This document shows, piece by piece, positions 18,135 to 27,370 of a stretch of 64,000 nucleotides of DNA; positions within the stretch are counted from its first letter, which is position 1; every line of letters starts with the position of its first letter. The notes below the pieces were generated by a model, which searched no databases, was not told the DNA's origin, and saw only the letters and a program-made list of their open reading frames with translations. The stretch spans positions 1-64,000 of the forward strand of contig CAXFAI010000023.1 of NCBI GenBank assembly GCA_964001305.1, read 5' to 3'. Source of the stretch: CAJXMH01 sp964001305. Its GTDB lineage: Bacteria > Bacteroidota > Bacteroidia > Flavobacteriales_E > Vicingaceae. The position numbers were made by a program, and so were the translations under genes.

Positions 18135-19313
18135 CTAAAAGAGAATAACAGATACTAAAACCTCACCCATATAGACAAATACAGTTAAGCACAAATAGGC
18201 AAAAATCAAGAGCAGCCCTTTAAACAAGCTATTTTTAAAGCGTTGTTCATAAACGGTTTTGAGTGAAAAAATAAAGTGAATGAGAAATACCAATGCTAAA
18301 ATGAGAAGAAAGGATGGCATAAATTGCTTTAAGCTTGGCATTAAGCTGATTAGCCCAAAAAGAAATCCAAATAGAAAAAAGGCAAAACTTTGAAGGTATA
18401 AAGTGTGAATTAAATGAGCGACAAAATAGTTGTTCCGCTTTCTATAAAACCATTTTAATATGAGCGCAAACAAAGGAATTAAGATAAACATGGCAATGGA
18501 CATGTTTCCAATGATGTATCTTCTTAAAAGTTGGTCATCTGCTCTTGTAATTCGGATTAAACGTTTAAAAAGTAATTCTTGAAAAACTGACATTTCATGG
18601 TCTTGAACTACTTTTTCATAAACTTCTTCATCGCTTAAATGAGTGCTATCTTGATATAAGAAGATATCTGATCCGTTGATGTCTGTTTGTTCTTCTTCAA
18701 CTTCCTGCTTATTTCCTATTTGGGCCAATAATGTGGTATCGGCTAAAAGTTCAAAATGATTTAATTCTTGAGCACTCAATTGCTGAATAATTTTTCCTTG
18801 CTCCTCTTCAGATAAACCTAGATATGCCTTTTTAAATCCATCTTGTTTTAATGAATTGAGTTTACTTATACTCGATTTTGTCAATTTGGAATTAAGCTCA
18901 AATTGAGATTTCTGAGAAAGACCTTCAAAAGATTCTAGTTGTGTTGTGGATATTTGAAAAATCGGTGTGTTAACCCCTACTTCTTTGTGGTTGATGTAAC
19001 TATTAAGGCAAAAGAAAAAGAAGATACTACTTAAAATATATAGTCTGAATGGATTGGCAAAGCTAATTCGTTTACCTTCGGTAAACTTTTTAGCCAGTAA
19101 TCCTGGTTTGAAAACAAATGGAATTAAGCTTCTGCCAAATCGGCTATCCAATGAAATGTAGTTCTCAAAAAACTCTTTGCTTACATCTTTAAGGGCTAGT
19201 TTGTTATTATCTACTTTTTGCCCACATTTTGAACAATAAACATCTTCTGCTCTTAAGGATGAAAAGCAGTTTAAACAATGCTTATTTTCTAAAATGGGTT
19301 TGAGATCTTCCAC
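18135..19313 (-). CDS. DUF3667-type membrane protein with zinc ribbon
   Basis: The 392-residue protein begins (GTG start) with a cytoplasmic zinc ribbon: CLNCFSSLRAEDVYCSKCGQ, two CxxC pairs at about 14-35. It continues with SRFGRSLIPFVFKPGLLAKKF and RISFANPFRLYILSSIFFFF, the conserved opening of the DUF3667 family, ending in a first TM helix. A polar extracytoplasmic loop of roughly 150 residues (Gln/Ser/Leu-rich) follows, then a cluster of TM helices (about 270-390). The function of the family is unknown. It follows the phospholipase gene on the same strand with a 20-base gap. Confidence 0.75.
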   Translation of the reverse strand: MEDLKPILENKHCLNCFSSLRAEDVYCSKCGQKVDNNKLALKDVSKEFFENYISLDSRFGRSLIPFVFKPGLLAKKFTEGKRISFANPFRLYILSSIFFFFCLNSYINHKEVGVNTPIFQISTTQLESFEGLSQKSQFELNSKLTKSSISKLNSLKQDGFKKAYLGLSEEEQGKIIQQLSAQELNHFELLADTTLLAQIGNKQEVEEEQTDINGSDIFLYQDSTHLSDEEVYEKVVQDHEMSVFQELLFKRLIRITRADDQLLRRYIIGNMSIAMFILIPLFALILKWFYRKRNNYFVAHLIHTLYLQSFAFFLFGFLFGLISLMPSLKQFMPSFLLILALVFLIHFIFSLKTVYEQRFKNSLFKGLLLIFAYLCLTVFVYMGEVLVSVILF

Positions 19314-19333
19314 CGTTTAAAAATAGAAAATTC

Positions 19334-20308
19334 TTAATCTTTTTCTCTATACTCTTTTAATTGAAACAAATCCCATCGAACACCAAAAGAGTATTGATTT
19401 CCAGAATCTACAATCCGATAGTTGTAATCATCATGTCCATGAACAAAGGATACAAAAAAGGAAGTAATCCATTCTTGAGGAAAGATATTTAAACGTGTTT
19501 CAAATCGCCAAGGATTAATAAATGGGTGTGCATCAAAAACATATTCTGCAGATTGAGAAAGACTATACCTAAAATTGAGATTGGTATGCCTAATCAATTC
19601 ATATTGAAAACGGATGTCATTTCTTCCTACTATTTTTATATCACGATCTGAAGAACCACCATATTTAAACATAAACGCTAAAGCTACATGTTTGTATGTA
19701 TAATCTAAATCAAATCGGTGAATGTTTAAATTTCCCAACCCCCTTTTGGGCAAAACATACTGAAATCGAATCTTACTCAAGTTGGTCGAGAAGTTTCCAT
19801 TTACACGATTTAAGCGCTTAGATAAGTCTTCATCATCGGTTAGACTTTCTGCAATTAGTTGACAAGAATATGTACCATCACTTGATGTATCGGCCCAAGC
19901 ACAGCCTGATTGTCCATTTGAATAGTGGCCACTTTCAATTGCAAATGAGAAATAATCTCGACCAAAGTCGTAGCTTCTTTGCCAGCCCATGAAAATTTTA
20001 TAAGAAGGCATTCTAACAGGTCTAGATCTCCCTTGAAACATTCGAAAATGAGAATTAAAATACATGTAAAAAGCTTCTGCTTTTGGGTTTTCTTTTGACT
20101 CGTAGTAAGGATAGTTGTTATATAAATTATAATATAATATAGGTTCAGCCTCAAATAGTAAAGGCTCAGAATTGATCATAGGAGAACTCCAATTTAACTC
20201 TGGACTTTCACGTATAGGTAAATAACCATTAAACGGACTATTTTTTATACTTTGACAAAAAGTCTGTAAGCCAACAGTTAGCCCAATAAATAGAAGTAGA
20301 TATTTCAT
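19334..20308 (-). CDS. outer-membrane phospholipase A (PldA/OMPLA-like)
   Basis: I choose the ATG at 20308, which starts a signal peptide (MKYLLLFIGLTVGLQTFCQS); the longer frame adds six residues ahead of it. The mature part has beta-barrel character. It contains FAIESGHYSNGQSG, matching the OMPLA active-site block H-x-S-N-G (here H128 and S130), where the His/Ser pair hydrolyses phospholipids in the outer leaflet. GMRF-like strands and an aromatic-rich C-terminal half complete the barrel. At about 324 residues it is near the family size. It would remove mislocalised phospholipids from the outer membrane, probably active as a calcium-dependent dimer as in the family. Confidence 0.75.
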   Translation of the reverse strand: MKYLLLFIGLTVGLQTFCQSIKNSPFNGYLPIRESPELNWSSPMINSEPLLFEAEPILYYNLYNNYPYYESKENPKAEAFYMYFNSHFRMFQGRSRPVRMPSYKIFMGWQRSYDFGRDYFSFAIESGHYSNGQSGCAWADTSSDGTYSCQLIAESLTDDEDLSKRLNRVNGNFSTNLSKIRFQYVLPKRGLGNLNIHRFDLDYTYKHVALAFMFKYGGSSDRDIKIVGRNDIRFQYELIRHTNLNFRYSLSQSAEYVFDAHPFINPWRFETRLNIFPQEWITSFFVSFVHGHDDYNYRIVDSGNQYSFGVRWDLFQLKEYREKD

Positions 20309-20400
20309 AGCTGCGAAAGTCGCCAAAAACAGACATGCTCAAACGTTGTTTGATTAAAAATGAATAATTCTTGTGTAACTTCGTTTAAAATCAACGTGCT

Positions 20401-21123
20401 ATGAAAAATATTATCCTTTTTTGTCTCCTTCTTTTTTCCGTATCATTAGTCGCTCAGCCACCTTTAGATACCATGGTTACCGATTGTAATGGAAATACCA
20501 AGAATATTCAAACTGTATTGGGAACTGGTAAGGCCTTAATTATTGCTCATAAAGGAGTTGATTGTAGTATTTGTCGTTCTTCTGCTCCGAACCTGCAAAC
20601 CTTTGCTGCTCAAAATTCTTCACGCGTAGAAGTTTGGGGAGCCATGACTTGGAAATACAATCAATCATCTTTTACTCCTGCTTGTACAGAAACCCAAAAT
20701 TGGAAAAACCAATATAATTGGAATGACATTTTCACTTTTGCTGATAACAATAGATCATGGTTAGCTAGTGGTACCCCTCGTTATTATGTTTATTCACCGC
20801 GTGATTCTTCTATTGTTTGGCAGGGTTCAAACCAGGTAACAGCTACCCAAAGAGCTTTACAAGAATCTACTGTTGGCATATCAGAAGAACAAAGAGCAGA
20901 TCCTGTTAGAATCTTTGGCTATGATCATCGAATTCAAGTCTTAAATATTCCTTCTAATATTACCGCTATTCGATTAGTGAATACTAACGGACAAGTAGTA
21001 TTTGAAGATCAAAATGTAAATTCAAGTACATTTCAAATCAATTCGCTTAAAAATGGAATTTATTTTGTCCAATTAGAAGAAGACGGACAATACGTAAAAG
21101 CCAAAAAAGTGATACTTTATTAA
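20401..21123 (+). CDS. T9SS-exported thioredoxin-fold protein
   Basis: The 240-residue protein has a signal peptide (MKNIILFCLLLFSVSLVAQ), then a thioredoxin-like domain (about 25-160) with the redox motif C55-S-I-C58 and a cis-Pro-like SGTPRYYVYSP. Residues about 168-240 form a T9SS type A sorting domain (IRLVNTNGQVVFEDQ ... LKNGIYFVQLEEDGQYVKAK). A redox-active or redox-like domain is thus sent outside the cell, which is unusual because thioredoxin folds in this phylum are mostly periplasmic lipoproteins. Substrate unknown. Its stop overlaps the converging DUF6155 gene by 4 bases. Confidence 0.8.
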   Translation: MKNIILFCLLLFSVSLVAQPPLDTMVTDCNGNTKNIQTVLGTGKALIIAHKGVDCSICRSSAPNLQTFAAQNSSRVEVWGAMTWKYNQSSFTPACTETQNWKNQYNWNDIFTFADNNRSWLASGTPRYYVYSPRDSSIVWQGSNQVTATQRALQESTVGISEEQRADPVRIFGYDHRIQVLNIPSNITAIRLVNTNGQVVFEDQNVNSSTFQINSLKNGIYFVQLEEDGQYVKAKKVILY

Positions 21124-21638
21124 GGATTCAATAGTTCCCCTATTGCTAAGTCAAATCCTTTGGCATTTGGCCAATTTTGTTGATGTGCTATATCTTTTAT
21201 GTTCAATAGGCGTTTGCCAAATTCATTTTGATAACCATTTTCACTAATGTAGACAATAGCATGCCTGTATGATTTTAACATACTCGGATAGAAAGCAGCT
21301 TGTTTAATGGGATTTTCTTCGGTGTAACTCTGAGCAATTTCGAGATTAAATAACATCAAGTCAGCGAGCAGTTCAGGATTAAACTCTAATCGTATGAGAT
21401 CTTGAAAAATTTTCTGAGCGACCGAACGTCTTTTTTTAGCTCTTCTCCGGGTTTCAGGAAAATACTCTTTAGAAATTTTTAGCTTGGCCTCTTGGCAACA
21501 CTTCTCTTCATTAGGATTGAAGGAAAAATCATAAAACGTTTTGACTTCTTTAAAGCGTTGGTACAAATCCATCACTTGCTCTTCCAATTCAGAGCGATCT
21601 AAATCTTTTAAAAAGGAAATGAGTTTACGTTTACTCAA
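21120..21638 (-). CDS. DUF6155-like cytoplasmic protein
   Basis: The 172-residue soluble helical protein starts with TTG (MSKRKLISFLKDLDRSELEE). The opening, the YDFSFNPNEEK segment and the basic stretch ETRRRAKKRRSVAQK match what I know of the DUF6155 family of Bacteroidota, which has no assigned function. No signal peptide or membrane segment. It lies 18 bases after the SF2 helicase gene on the same strand, so the two are probably co-transcribed. Confidence 0.7.
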   Translation of the reverse strand: MSKRKLISFLKDLDRSELEEQVMDLYQRFKEVKTFYDFSFNPNEEKCCQEAKLKISKEYFPETRRRAKKRRSVAQKIFQDLIRLEFNPELLADLMLFNLEIAQSYTEENPIKQAAFYPSMLKSYRHAIVYISENGYQNEFGKRLLNIKDIAHQQNWPNAKGFDLAIGELLNP

Positions 21639-21656
21639 TTCAATAAATTTTGATAG

Positions 21657-23195
21657 CTAGTCAGCCGTAACAAATGCCTTTCTAATCTGAGAACGCAATC
21701 TTCTCAAATAATCCTCCTCTAACCACACCAAATAGTTCTTGGTGGTTTTAATGGTACAATACGAATAATGCTTGATTCGATCTTGAATATCATCGAGAAG
21801 TAAGTCCGCTAAATCAAGAGCATCCCACATATCCTCTGCATTATCAATACACATGGCGGCGTGTTGGTCTATCGATTTCTGAATCACAATTTTAGAATGC
21901 TCTAAATTGGACATCGCTTTTTTATACTCCTCTTCCACATTAAAACTAATATCCGTTGAATTAGGAAATTTTTGTTTTAACTCTTCAGGCATTTCATAAA
22001 TGAATTGCCTTTCAATAATCTCGTCCGACTTTAAGTCATCGTAATACTGATGAGGAGCTTGGAAAATATGATACCAATCTACCGGATCATCCCATAAACC
22101 AAATCGATGAAGGTTGTTTCCTAAATCAATTACCGTAAAAGTCTTCTTGTTAGGTAAAATTCGAGACCCCCTTCCAATCATTTGGTGATACAGTGCTAAA
22201 GAGCGTGTAGCACGATTAAGAATAATGGTTTCTACAGTTGGTTCATCAAAACCGGTGGTTAAAATCCCAACCGAAGTTAAAATTGCATCGGGTGTTTCTT
22301 TAAACCATTGAAGTATATCTCTTCGCTCCTGCTCTGCTGCATGATGATCTAAATGTCGAATATCATAACCTGCGGCTTTAAAGGTATCATAAACGCCATA
22401 GGAAGTAGAAATACCATTGTTGAAGATCAAAGTTTTCTTGCCTTGGCACTTTTCTTCATAAGCTCGCAGCAACTTCTCTTGCATCATAAAGTTGCCGTAC
22501 AATTGCTCAGACGACTTAACGGTATAATCACCGTTTATACCCACCTTTAAACTATCCAGATGAACATTATAACTGTATGTAGTTGCCTTTGCTAAATAAC
22601 CTTCATTCACCAAGTTAGAGATCGACTCTCCAATCACCAATTCCTGATAATTCTCATTCATCGGAAGCTTTATACTCGAACTTAGAGGTGTTGCTGTAAC
22701 ACCTAAAATATTAACCGCTTCAAAGTATTTGAATAGTTTTCTAAAGCTATTGTAATGCGCTTCATCTATAATTACCAATCCGATGTTATTGATGGTTACC
22801 TTTTCATCTTGTAGTCGATTATTTAAGGTTTCAACCATGGCAACAAAACACATAAAGTCGTTTTTATCGGAAACTGACTTTACTTTACTATTGATGATTT
22901 TGTTCTTTACACCAAACTCTGTTAGCATACCCGAAGTTTGCTTGCAAAGCTCTATTCGATGTGTTAAAATGAGCACCTTTTTCTGAGTAGCTTTAATATA
23001 CCGTCGTGCTATTTCAGAGAAAATCACCGTTTTTCCTCCACCAGTAGGCAATTGGAAAAGGATGTTGTGATTATCGTCTAGTTCATTTAGCTTATCTGAT
23101 ATACGAGCTATGGCTTGATTTTGAAAGGGATATAAGTCCTTTCCTTCTTCACTTTCAGCTATTTCAGTAAGGTCTATGGAATTCTCGTCGCTCAT
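21657..23195 (-). CDS. superfamily 2 DEAH-type helicase (RadD-like)
   Basis: I choose ATG at 23195 (512 residues) over a TTG four codons upstream. Helicase motifs are in order: Walker A LPTGGGKT near 50, TATP-type motif III (ILGVTATPL), DEAH box (IIDEAHYNSF), helicase C domain with VGILTTGFDEP and motif VI QMIGRGSRILP. A C-terminal region of about 150 residues is acidic then helical. The pattern is that of RadD/UvrB-fold SF2 helicases, cousins of type I restriction HsdR motor subunits, acting on DNA in repair. No methylase or specificity gene is nearby, so restriction is unlikely. Followed closely by the DUF6155-like gene. Confidence 0.85.
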   Translation of the reverse strand: MSDENSIDLTEIAESEEGKDLYPFQNQAIARISDKLNELDDNHNILFQLPTGGGKTVIFSEIARRYIKATQKKVLILTHRIELCKQTSGMLTEFGVKNKIINSKVKSVSDKNDFMCFVAMVETLNNRLQDEKVTINNIGLVIIDEAHYNSFRKLFKYFEAVNILGVTATPLSSSIKLPMNENYQELVIGESISNLVNEGYLAKATTYSYNVHLDSLKVGINGDYTVKSSEQLYGNFMMQEKLLRAYEEKCQGKKTLIFNNGISTSYGVYDTFKAAGYDIRHLDHHAAEQERRDILQWFKETPDAILTSVGILTTGFDEPTVETIILNRATRSLALYHQMIGRGSRILPNKKTFTVIDLGNNLHRFGLWDDPVDWYHIFQAPHQYYDDLKSDEIIERQFIYEMPEELKQKFPNSTDISFNVEEEYKKAMSNLEHSKIVIQKSIDQHAAMCIDNAEDMWDALDLADLLLDDIQDRIKHYSYCTIKTTKNYLVWLEEDYLRRLRSQIRKAFVTAD

Positions 23196-23360
23196 AAGGT
23201 TTTGCAAAAGTAGTCAGAATTAAAGGTTTAAAAAGCGATTCATTAAAGTTGTTTTCTCGATTTGATAATAATTTTTTATAACTAATTGAATTCAAGCTTC
23301 TAATTAAAATGGTTAACAAAGCTGATGGCTTGATTCAATCAATTTCGCACTTCATTTCAC

Positions 23361-23368
23361 TACCTTTG
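23361..23368 (+). promoter_or_regulatory. -7 promoter box of prfC
   Basis: TACCTTTG, a full TAnnTTTG match, ends 21 bases before the chosen ATG at 23390. Confidence 0.5.
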
Positions 23369-23389
23369 CCCGCTTAAATTGTGTTTCAG

Positions 23390-24988
23390 ATGAAGATTAA
23401 AGAGGAAATTAACAAGCGAAAGACCTTTGCCATTATTTCTCACCCCGATGCCGGTAAAACCACATTAACAGAAAAGTTTTTGTTATTTGGTGGAGCTATT
23501 CAAACTGCAGGAGCTGTAAAGAATAATAAAATCAAGAAAACAGCTACTTCCGATTTTATGGAAATAGAAAAACAGAGAGGAATTTCAGTTGCTACTTCTG
23601 TGATGGGATTTGAATACAAAGACAAGCTGATAAACTTATTGGATACTCCCGGTCACAAAGACTTTGCAGAAGATACCTACCGTACTTTAACTGCTGTTGA
23701 TAGTGTAATCTTAGTCATTGATTGTGTAAAAGGGGTTGAAACGCAAACTGAAAAACTAATGGAAGTATGTCGGATGCGAGATACTCCAGTAATTGTTTTC
23801 ATCAATAAATTAGATTTAGAAGGTCGTGACCCTTTTGATTTATTGGATGAATTAGAAGAAAAGCTTCAAATAAAAGTTAGGCCAATGAGCTGGCCCATTG
23901 GTATTGGGGTCACGTTTAAAGGAGTTTATAACCTTCAGCATCAGAAGGTCAATTTGTTTCAATCTTCAAAAACTAAAATAGCTACTGAAAGCATAGAGAT
24001 TAGTGATTTATCAGACAATAGATTGGATGAAATGTTAGGTAATGAAGCCAATCAATTGCGAGATGATGTTGAGCTTGTTGAAGGAGTTTATGACGAATTT
24101 GATCAAGATGCCTACTTAAAAGGACAATTGGCACCAGTGTTTTTTGGTTCTGCAGTAAATAACTTTGGTATTCAAGAAATGTTAGACCAATTCATTGAAA
24201 TTGCTCCAAAGCCAAAAGCAAGAGAAACAGATCAAGGTGAAATAGCCGCAGATGGCACTAAATTCAGTGGTTTTGTTTTTAAAATCCACGCCAATTTAGA
24301 CCCGAACCATAGAGATAGAATTGCCTTCTTAAGAGTATGCAGTGGAAAGTTTGAGCGAAACAAATTCTTTCACCATGTAAGGCAAGATAAAAAGTTGCGC
24401 TTTAGCAACCCTACTTCATTTATGGCCAAAGACAAGAGTTTAATTGATGAAGCATTTCCTGGTGATGTGATTGGTTTATATGATACTGGAAACTTTAAAA
24501 TTGGAGACACTTTAACTGAAGGAGAGCAATTTACATTTAAAGGAATTCCAAGCTTTTCACCTGAAATATTTAAAGAAGTAGTAAACGACAACCCAATGAA
24601 GACCAAGCAATTGGAGAAGGGAATAAATCAGCTCACAGAAGAGGGAGTTGCTCAGTTATTTACCGCTCGAATGGGAAATAAGAAATACATAGGTACTGTT
24701 GGAGAATTGCAGTTTGAAGTGATTAAATACCGTTTAGAACATGAATATGGAGCAACGGCTAGCTTCCATCCAATGAATTTTTACAAAGCCTGTTGGTTTA
24801 CTTCTGACAATGAAGAGCAGTTGGATGAGTTTATGCGTTTAAAAGGAAATTACATTGTTTATGACAAAGACAAGCATTTGGTTTTTCTAGCACAAACCCA
24901 AGGTATTTTAAGAATCACTCAAGATAATTACCCAGATATTAGCTTTCATTTCACTTCTGAGTTTAAAAAAGAGCCAACTCTACTTTAG
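23390..24988 (+). CDS. prfC: peptide chain release factor 3
   Basis: RF3 is the GTPase that removes RF1/RF2 from the ribosome after peptide release. From ATG 23390 the protein is 532 residues, matching E. coli RF3 (529), and begins MKIKEEINKRKTFAIISHPD. It has G1 HPDAGKTT (about 18-25), the G2 switch region with QRGISVATSVMGFEY, G3 DTPGHKDFAED, G4 NKLD and the RF3-specific C-terminal domains with QLFTARMGNKKYIGTVGELQ. An ATG three codons earlier (23381) is less like the family. Its 3' end overlaps the stop region of the converging hydrolase gene by 9 bases. Confidence 0.96.
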   Translation: MKIKEEINKRKTFAIISHPDAGKTTLTEKFLLFGGAIQTAGAVKNNKIKKTATSDFMEIEKQRGISVATSVMGFEYKDKLINLLDTPGHKDFAEDTYRTLTAVDSVILVIDCVKGVETQTEKLMEVCRMRDTPVIVFINKLDLEGRDPFDLLDELEEKLQIKVRPMSWPIGIGVTFKGVYNLQHQKVNLFQSSKTKIATESIEISDLSDNRLDEMLGNEANQLRDDVELVEGVYDEFDQDAYLKGQLAPVFFGSAVNNFGIQEMLDQFIEIAPKPKARETDQGEIAADGTKFSGFVFKIHANLDPNHRDRIAFLRVCSGKFERNKFFHHVRQDKKLRFSNPTSFMAKDKSLIDEAFPGDVIGLYDTGNFKIGDTLTEGEQFTFKGIPSFSPEIFKEVVNDNPMKTKQLEKGINQLTEEGVAQLFTARMGNKKYIGTVGELQFEVIKYRLEHEYGATASFHPMNFYKACWFTSDNEEQLDEFMRLKGNYIVYDKDKHLVFLAQTQGILRITQDNYPDISFHFTSEFKKEPTLL

Positions 24989-25783
24989 GAGTTCGCTCAT
25001 ATACTTCTGGTATTTCTTCATGCTTTGCATGTCGCTATGCGCTGCACCTTTTACCGCTATAAACTTTAAATTGGGATTTGTACCTTTTAATTTTTCACCC
25101 AAATAAAAGGGAACTTTTCGATCTTCTGTCCCATGAAAAATATACAAAGGACTTGCGACCTGTTTGAGGTATCGGTTAGTTCTAAAATGGTACTTACTAA
25201 TTAAATCAGCTGGTAAGTAGGCTTTATGATACTTCACCAATTCAATGAAGTTATAATAAGGTGCTTCTAGAATTAACGCTTTGGGATGATTTTTACTTCC
25301 AAGTCGTGCTGCTATTCCGGTCCCTATTGAAAAACCGTAGATGATGACATCCTGCTCATCATATTCTTTAAGCATTTCATGATAAAGCAATTTGGCATCT
25401 CTTTGCAAATTTCGCTCTCCTTTAATGTTACCATCACTTTTACCAAACCCCCTAAAGTCATACATAAAAACATCGTATCCCCTTTTTAGAAAAAATGGAG
25501 CAAAATCTCCCCAATACCTTAAATTATCAGCATTGCCATGAATATAAAAAATTAGTCCTTTGGGATTTTTGGTTTTGAAAAGAAGTGCATTCAAAGCTGT
25601 TTTATCATCTACTTGATAAAAGCGTTCTTCAAATTCAGTTTTGAATGGAAATTGATAATCTTTTGGAAGTTTAATGGGATTGAAAATGAGTTTCTCTTGC
25701 AGAAAATAGAAGCTAAACAACACACCTGCCACTATCCCAACCAGAATGATGATAATTATTATTGACCAAGTTAAAACTTCCAT
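24980..25783 (-). CDS. membrane-anchored alpha/beta hydrolase
   Basis: I choose ATG 25783 (267 residues): it starts MEVLTWSIIIIIILVGIVAG, an N-terminal membrane anchor. The domain is the serine-hydrolase type also called abhydrolase/YqiA- or Bem46-like: oxyanion HGNADNLRYWG, nucleophile elbow YGFSIGTGIAA (Ser), acid HGTEDRKVPF and catalytic His in GAAHSDMQS near the end. The family includes esterases and lipases of unknown physiological substrate. It is a single gene, convergent with prfC. Confidence 0.85.
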   Translation of the reverse strand: MEVLTWSIIIIIILVGIVAGVLFSFYFLQEKLIFNPIKLPKDYQFPFKTEFEERFYQVDDKTALNALLFKTKNPKGLIFYIHGNADNLRYWGDFAPFFLKRGYDVFMYDFRGFGKSDGNIKGERNLQRDAKLLYHEMLKEYDEQDVIIYGFSIGTGIAARLGSKNHPKALILEAPYYNFIELVKYHKAYLPADLISKYHFRTNRYLKQVASPLYIFHGTEDRKVPFYLGEKLKGTNPNLKFIAVKGAAHSDMQSMKKYQKYMSELLK

Positions 25784-25905
25784 GAGCGAAAGGTACGAGA
25801 TTTGTATCTCAAAGGATTCAAAAAACAGCAATTGGCTCTTATTTACTTTTAAATGCAGAAGTAGCTCTTAACAAGCATTAACAGCAATAGCCTAAGCATA
25901 AATAT

Positions 25906-25913
25906 TACTTTTG
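25906..25913 (+). promoter_or_regulatory. -7 promoter box of the thioredoxin/SCO operon
   Basis: TACTTTTG matches TAnnTTTG and lies 20 bases before the ATG at 25934. AGAAGG just before the start may act as a ribosome binding site. Confidence 0.5.
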
Positions 25914-25933
25914 ATTTAAACTAAAATAGAAGG

Positions 25934-27370
25934 ATGAAAAAAGCTTCACTATTAATTTCGCTTACATGCTTAATCGCATTTTTTACTCAAGCACAAGAAG
26001 AAGAAAAATACACCGTTGAAGTTGAAGTAAACGGATTGAAAGACACGGCAGTATATATGGCCTATTATTATGGCAAAGGGCAGTATTACAGAGATACCGC
26101 CTATTTTAATGAAAAAGGTATCGCCGTATTTTCTAAAAATGATAGTCTTGAACATGGTATGTATTCCATATTTCTTAAAAAGGCAAAACTCTTCGACTTT
26201 ATGGTTGATGTTCAAGAACTCTCCTTTAAAACAGATACCTCAAATTATGTTGGTCGTATGGAAGTTAAAGGAGGAAATGAAAATAAAATATTCTTTGATT
26301 ACCTTAAGTATCTGAACGAACAACAAGTAGTAGCTACCAATCTGCGAAATAAATTAAAGTCAGCTGATGAAAAGGAAAAAAAGAAAATCGAAGAAGAATT
26401 ACTAAGCCTAGATAAACAAGTTAAGAAATATATCAGTAATCTTCATGAAAAACACCAAGGAACCTTAACAAGCAATTTTATTCGTGCTTTGGATTATCCT
26501 GAAGTACCTGAAGCACCAAAAAATGAAGATGGAACTATTGATAGTACGTTTGAGTATAAATACTTCAAAGCACATTTTTTTGACAATATCGACTTTACTG
26601 ATGGAAGATTGGTTCGCACTTCTGTTTTTCACGAACGCATTGATTATTACTTAGATAAGTTAACTTATCAGAATACAGACTCTATTATAAAGTCTGTTGA
26701 TTATATATTAGAAAAATCATCCGCAAGTCCTGAGTTGTTTAGATATAGCTTAAGCTATTTAACTTCAAAGTATGAGCGTTCAGAGCGCATGGGCATGGAT
26801 GCTTTATTTGTTCACCTGGGTAAAAATTACTTCATGAAAGGCAAAGCAAAGCCTTGGTTTAGCGATAAACAACTAGAAAAGCTAACGGAACGAGTTGAAG
26901 CTTTAGAGCCGTTACTAATCGGTAAAAAAGCACCCAATATTGTGGTAAAAGACACTGCTATGAAGCAGTTCCTTCAGTTGTATGACATAAAAGCGAAATA
27001 CACTATTGTCTATATATGGTCGCCTGAGTGTGGACATTGTAAAAAGGCTACTCCAAAATTGCGAGATTTATACCATAAGGTAAAAGATCAAGGTGTAGAA
27101 GTGTTTGCTGTAGGCAATGAATTTGAAAACGAAGAATGGTTGCGCTTCATTCAAAAACATAAATTAGACTGGATTAATGGTTCTGATGGAAATGACTTTA
27201 CAAGTAACTTCAGAACACTCTATGATGTCTACAGCACACCACAAACTTATTTGCTAGATGAGGATAAAAAGATATTAGCAAAGAAAATTAGTATCGAAGC
27301 CTTAGAGGATATTCTAAATTACTATATGGAAAAAGATAAAAAAGCTCCAGAAAATTCCGATGAAAAATAA
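25934..27370 (+). CDS. TlpA-like thiol-disulfide protein with DUF4369/DUF5106-type N-terminus
   Basis: The 478-residue protein has a signal peptide (MKKASLLISLTCLIAFFTQA). A beta-rich DUF4369-like domain follows (about 25-110), then a helical DUF5106-like region (about 115-320). The C-terminal thioredoxin fold of TlpA/AhpC-TSA type carries the active site C366-G-H-C369 (WSPECGHCKKATPKL) and YDVYSTPQTYLLD with the cis-Pro. It should work in the periplasm as a disulfide reductase, for example for cytochrome c or copper-site maturation. The next gene, a SCO protein, overlaps it by 11 bases and supports a copper/cytochrome oxidase role (inference). Confidence 0.85.
   Translation: MKKASLLISLTCLIAFFTQAQEEEKYTVEVEVNGLKDTAVYMAYYYGKGQYYRDTAYFNEKGIAVFSKNDSLEHGMYSIFLKKAKLFDFMVDVQELSFKTDTSNYVGRMEVKGGNENKIFFDYLKYLNEQQVVATNLRNKLKSADEKEKKKIEEELLSLDKQVKKYISNLHEKHQGTLTSNFIRALDYPEVPEAPKNEDGTIDSTFEYKYFKAHFFDNIDFTDGRLVRTSVFHERIDYYLDKLTYQNTDSIIKSVDYILEKSSASPELFRYSLSYLTSKYERSERMGMDALFVHLGKNYFMKGKAKPWFSDKQLEKLTERVEALEPLLIGKKAPNIVVKDTAMKQFLQLYDIKAKYTIVYIWSPECGHCKKATPKLRDLYHKVKDQGVEVFAVGNEFENEEWLRFIQKHKLDWINGSDGNDFTSNFRTLYDVYSTPQTYLLDEDKKILAKKISIEALEDILNYYMEKDKKAPENSDEK

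Noticed and set aside
21657..23195. Type I restriction motor subunit (HsdR)
   Set aside because: The protein is far shorter than HsdR, has no nuclease domain that I can see, and no hsdM or hsdS gene is nearby.
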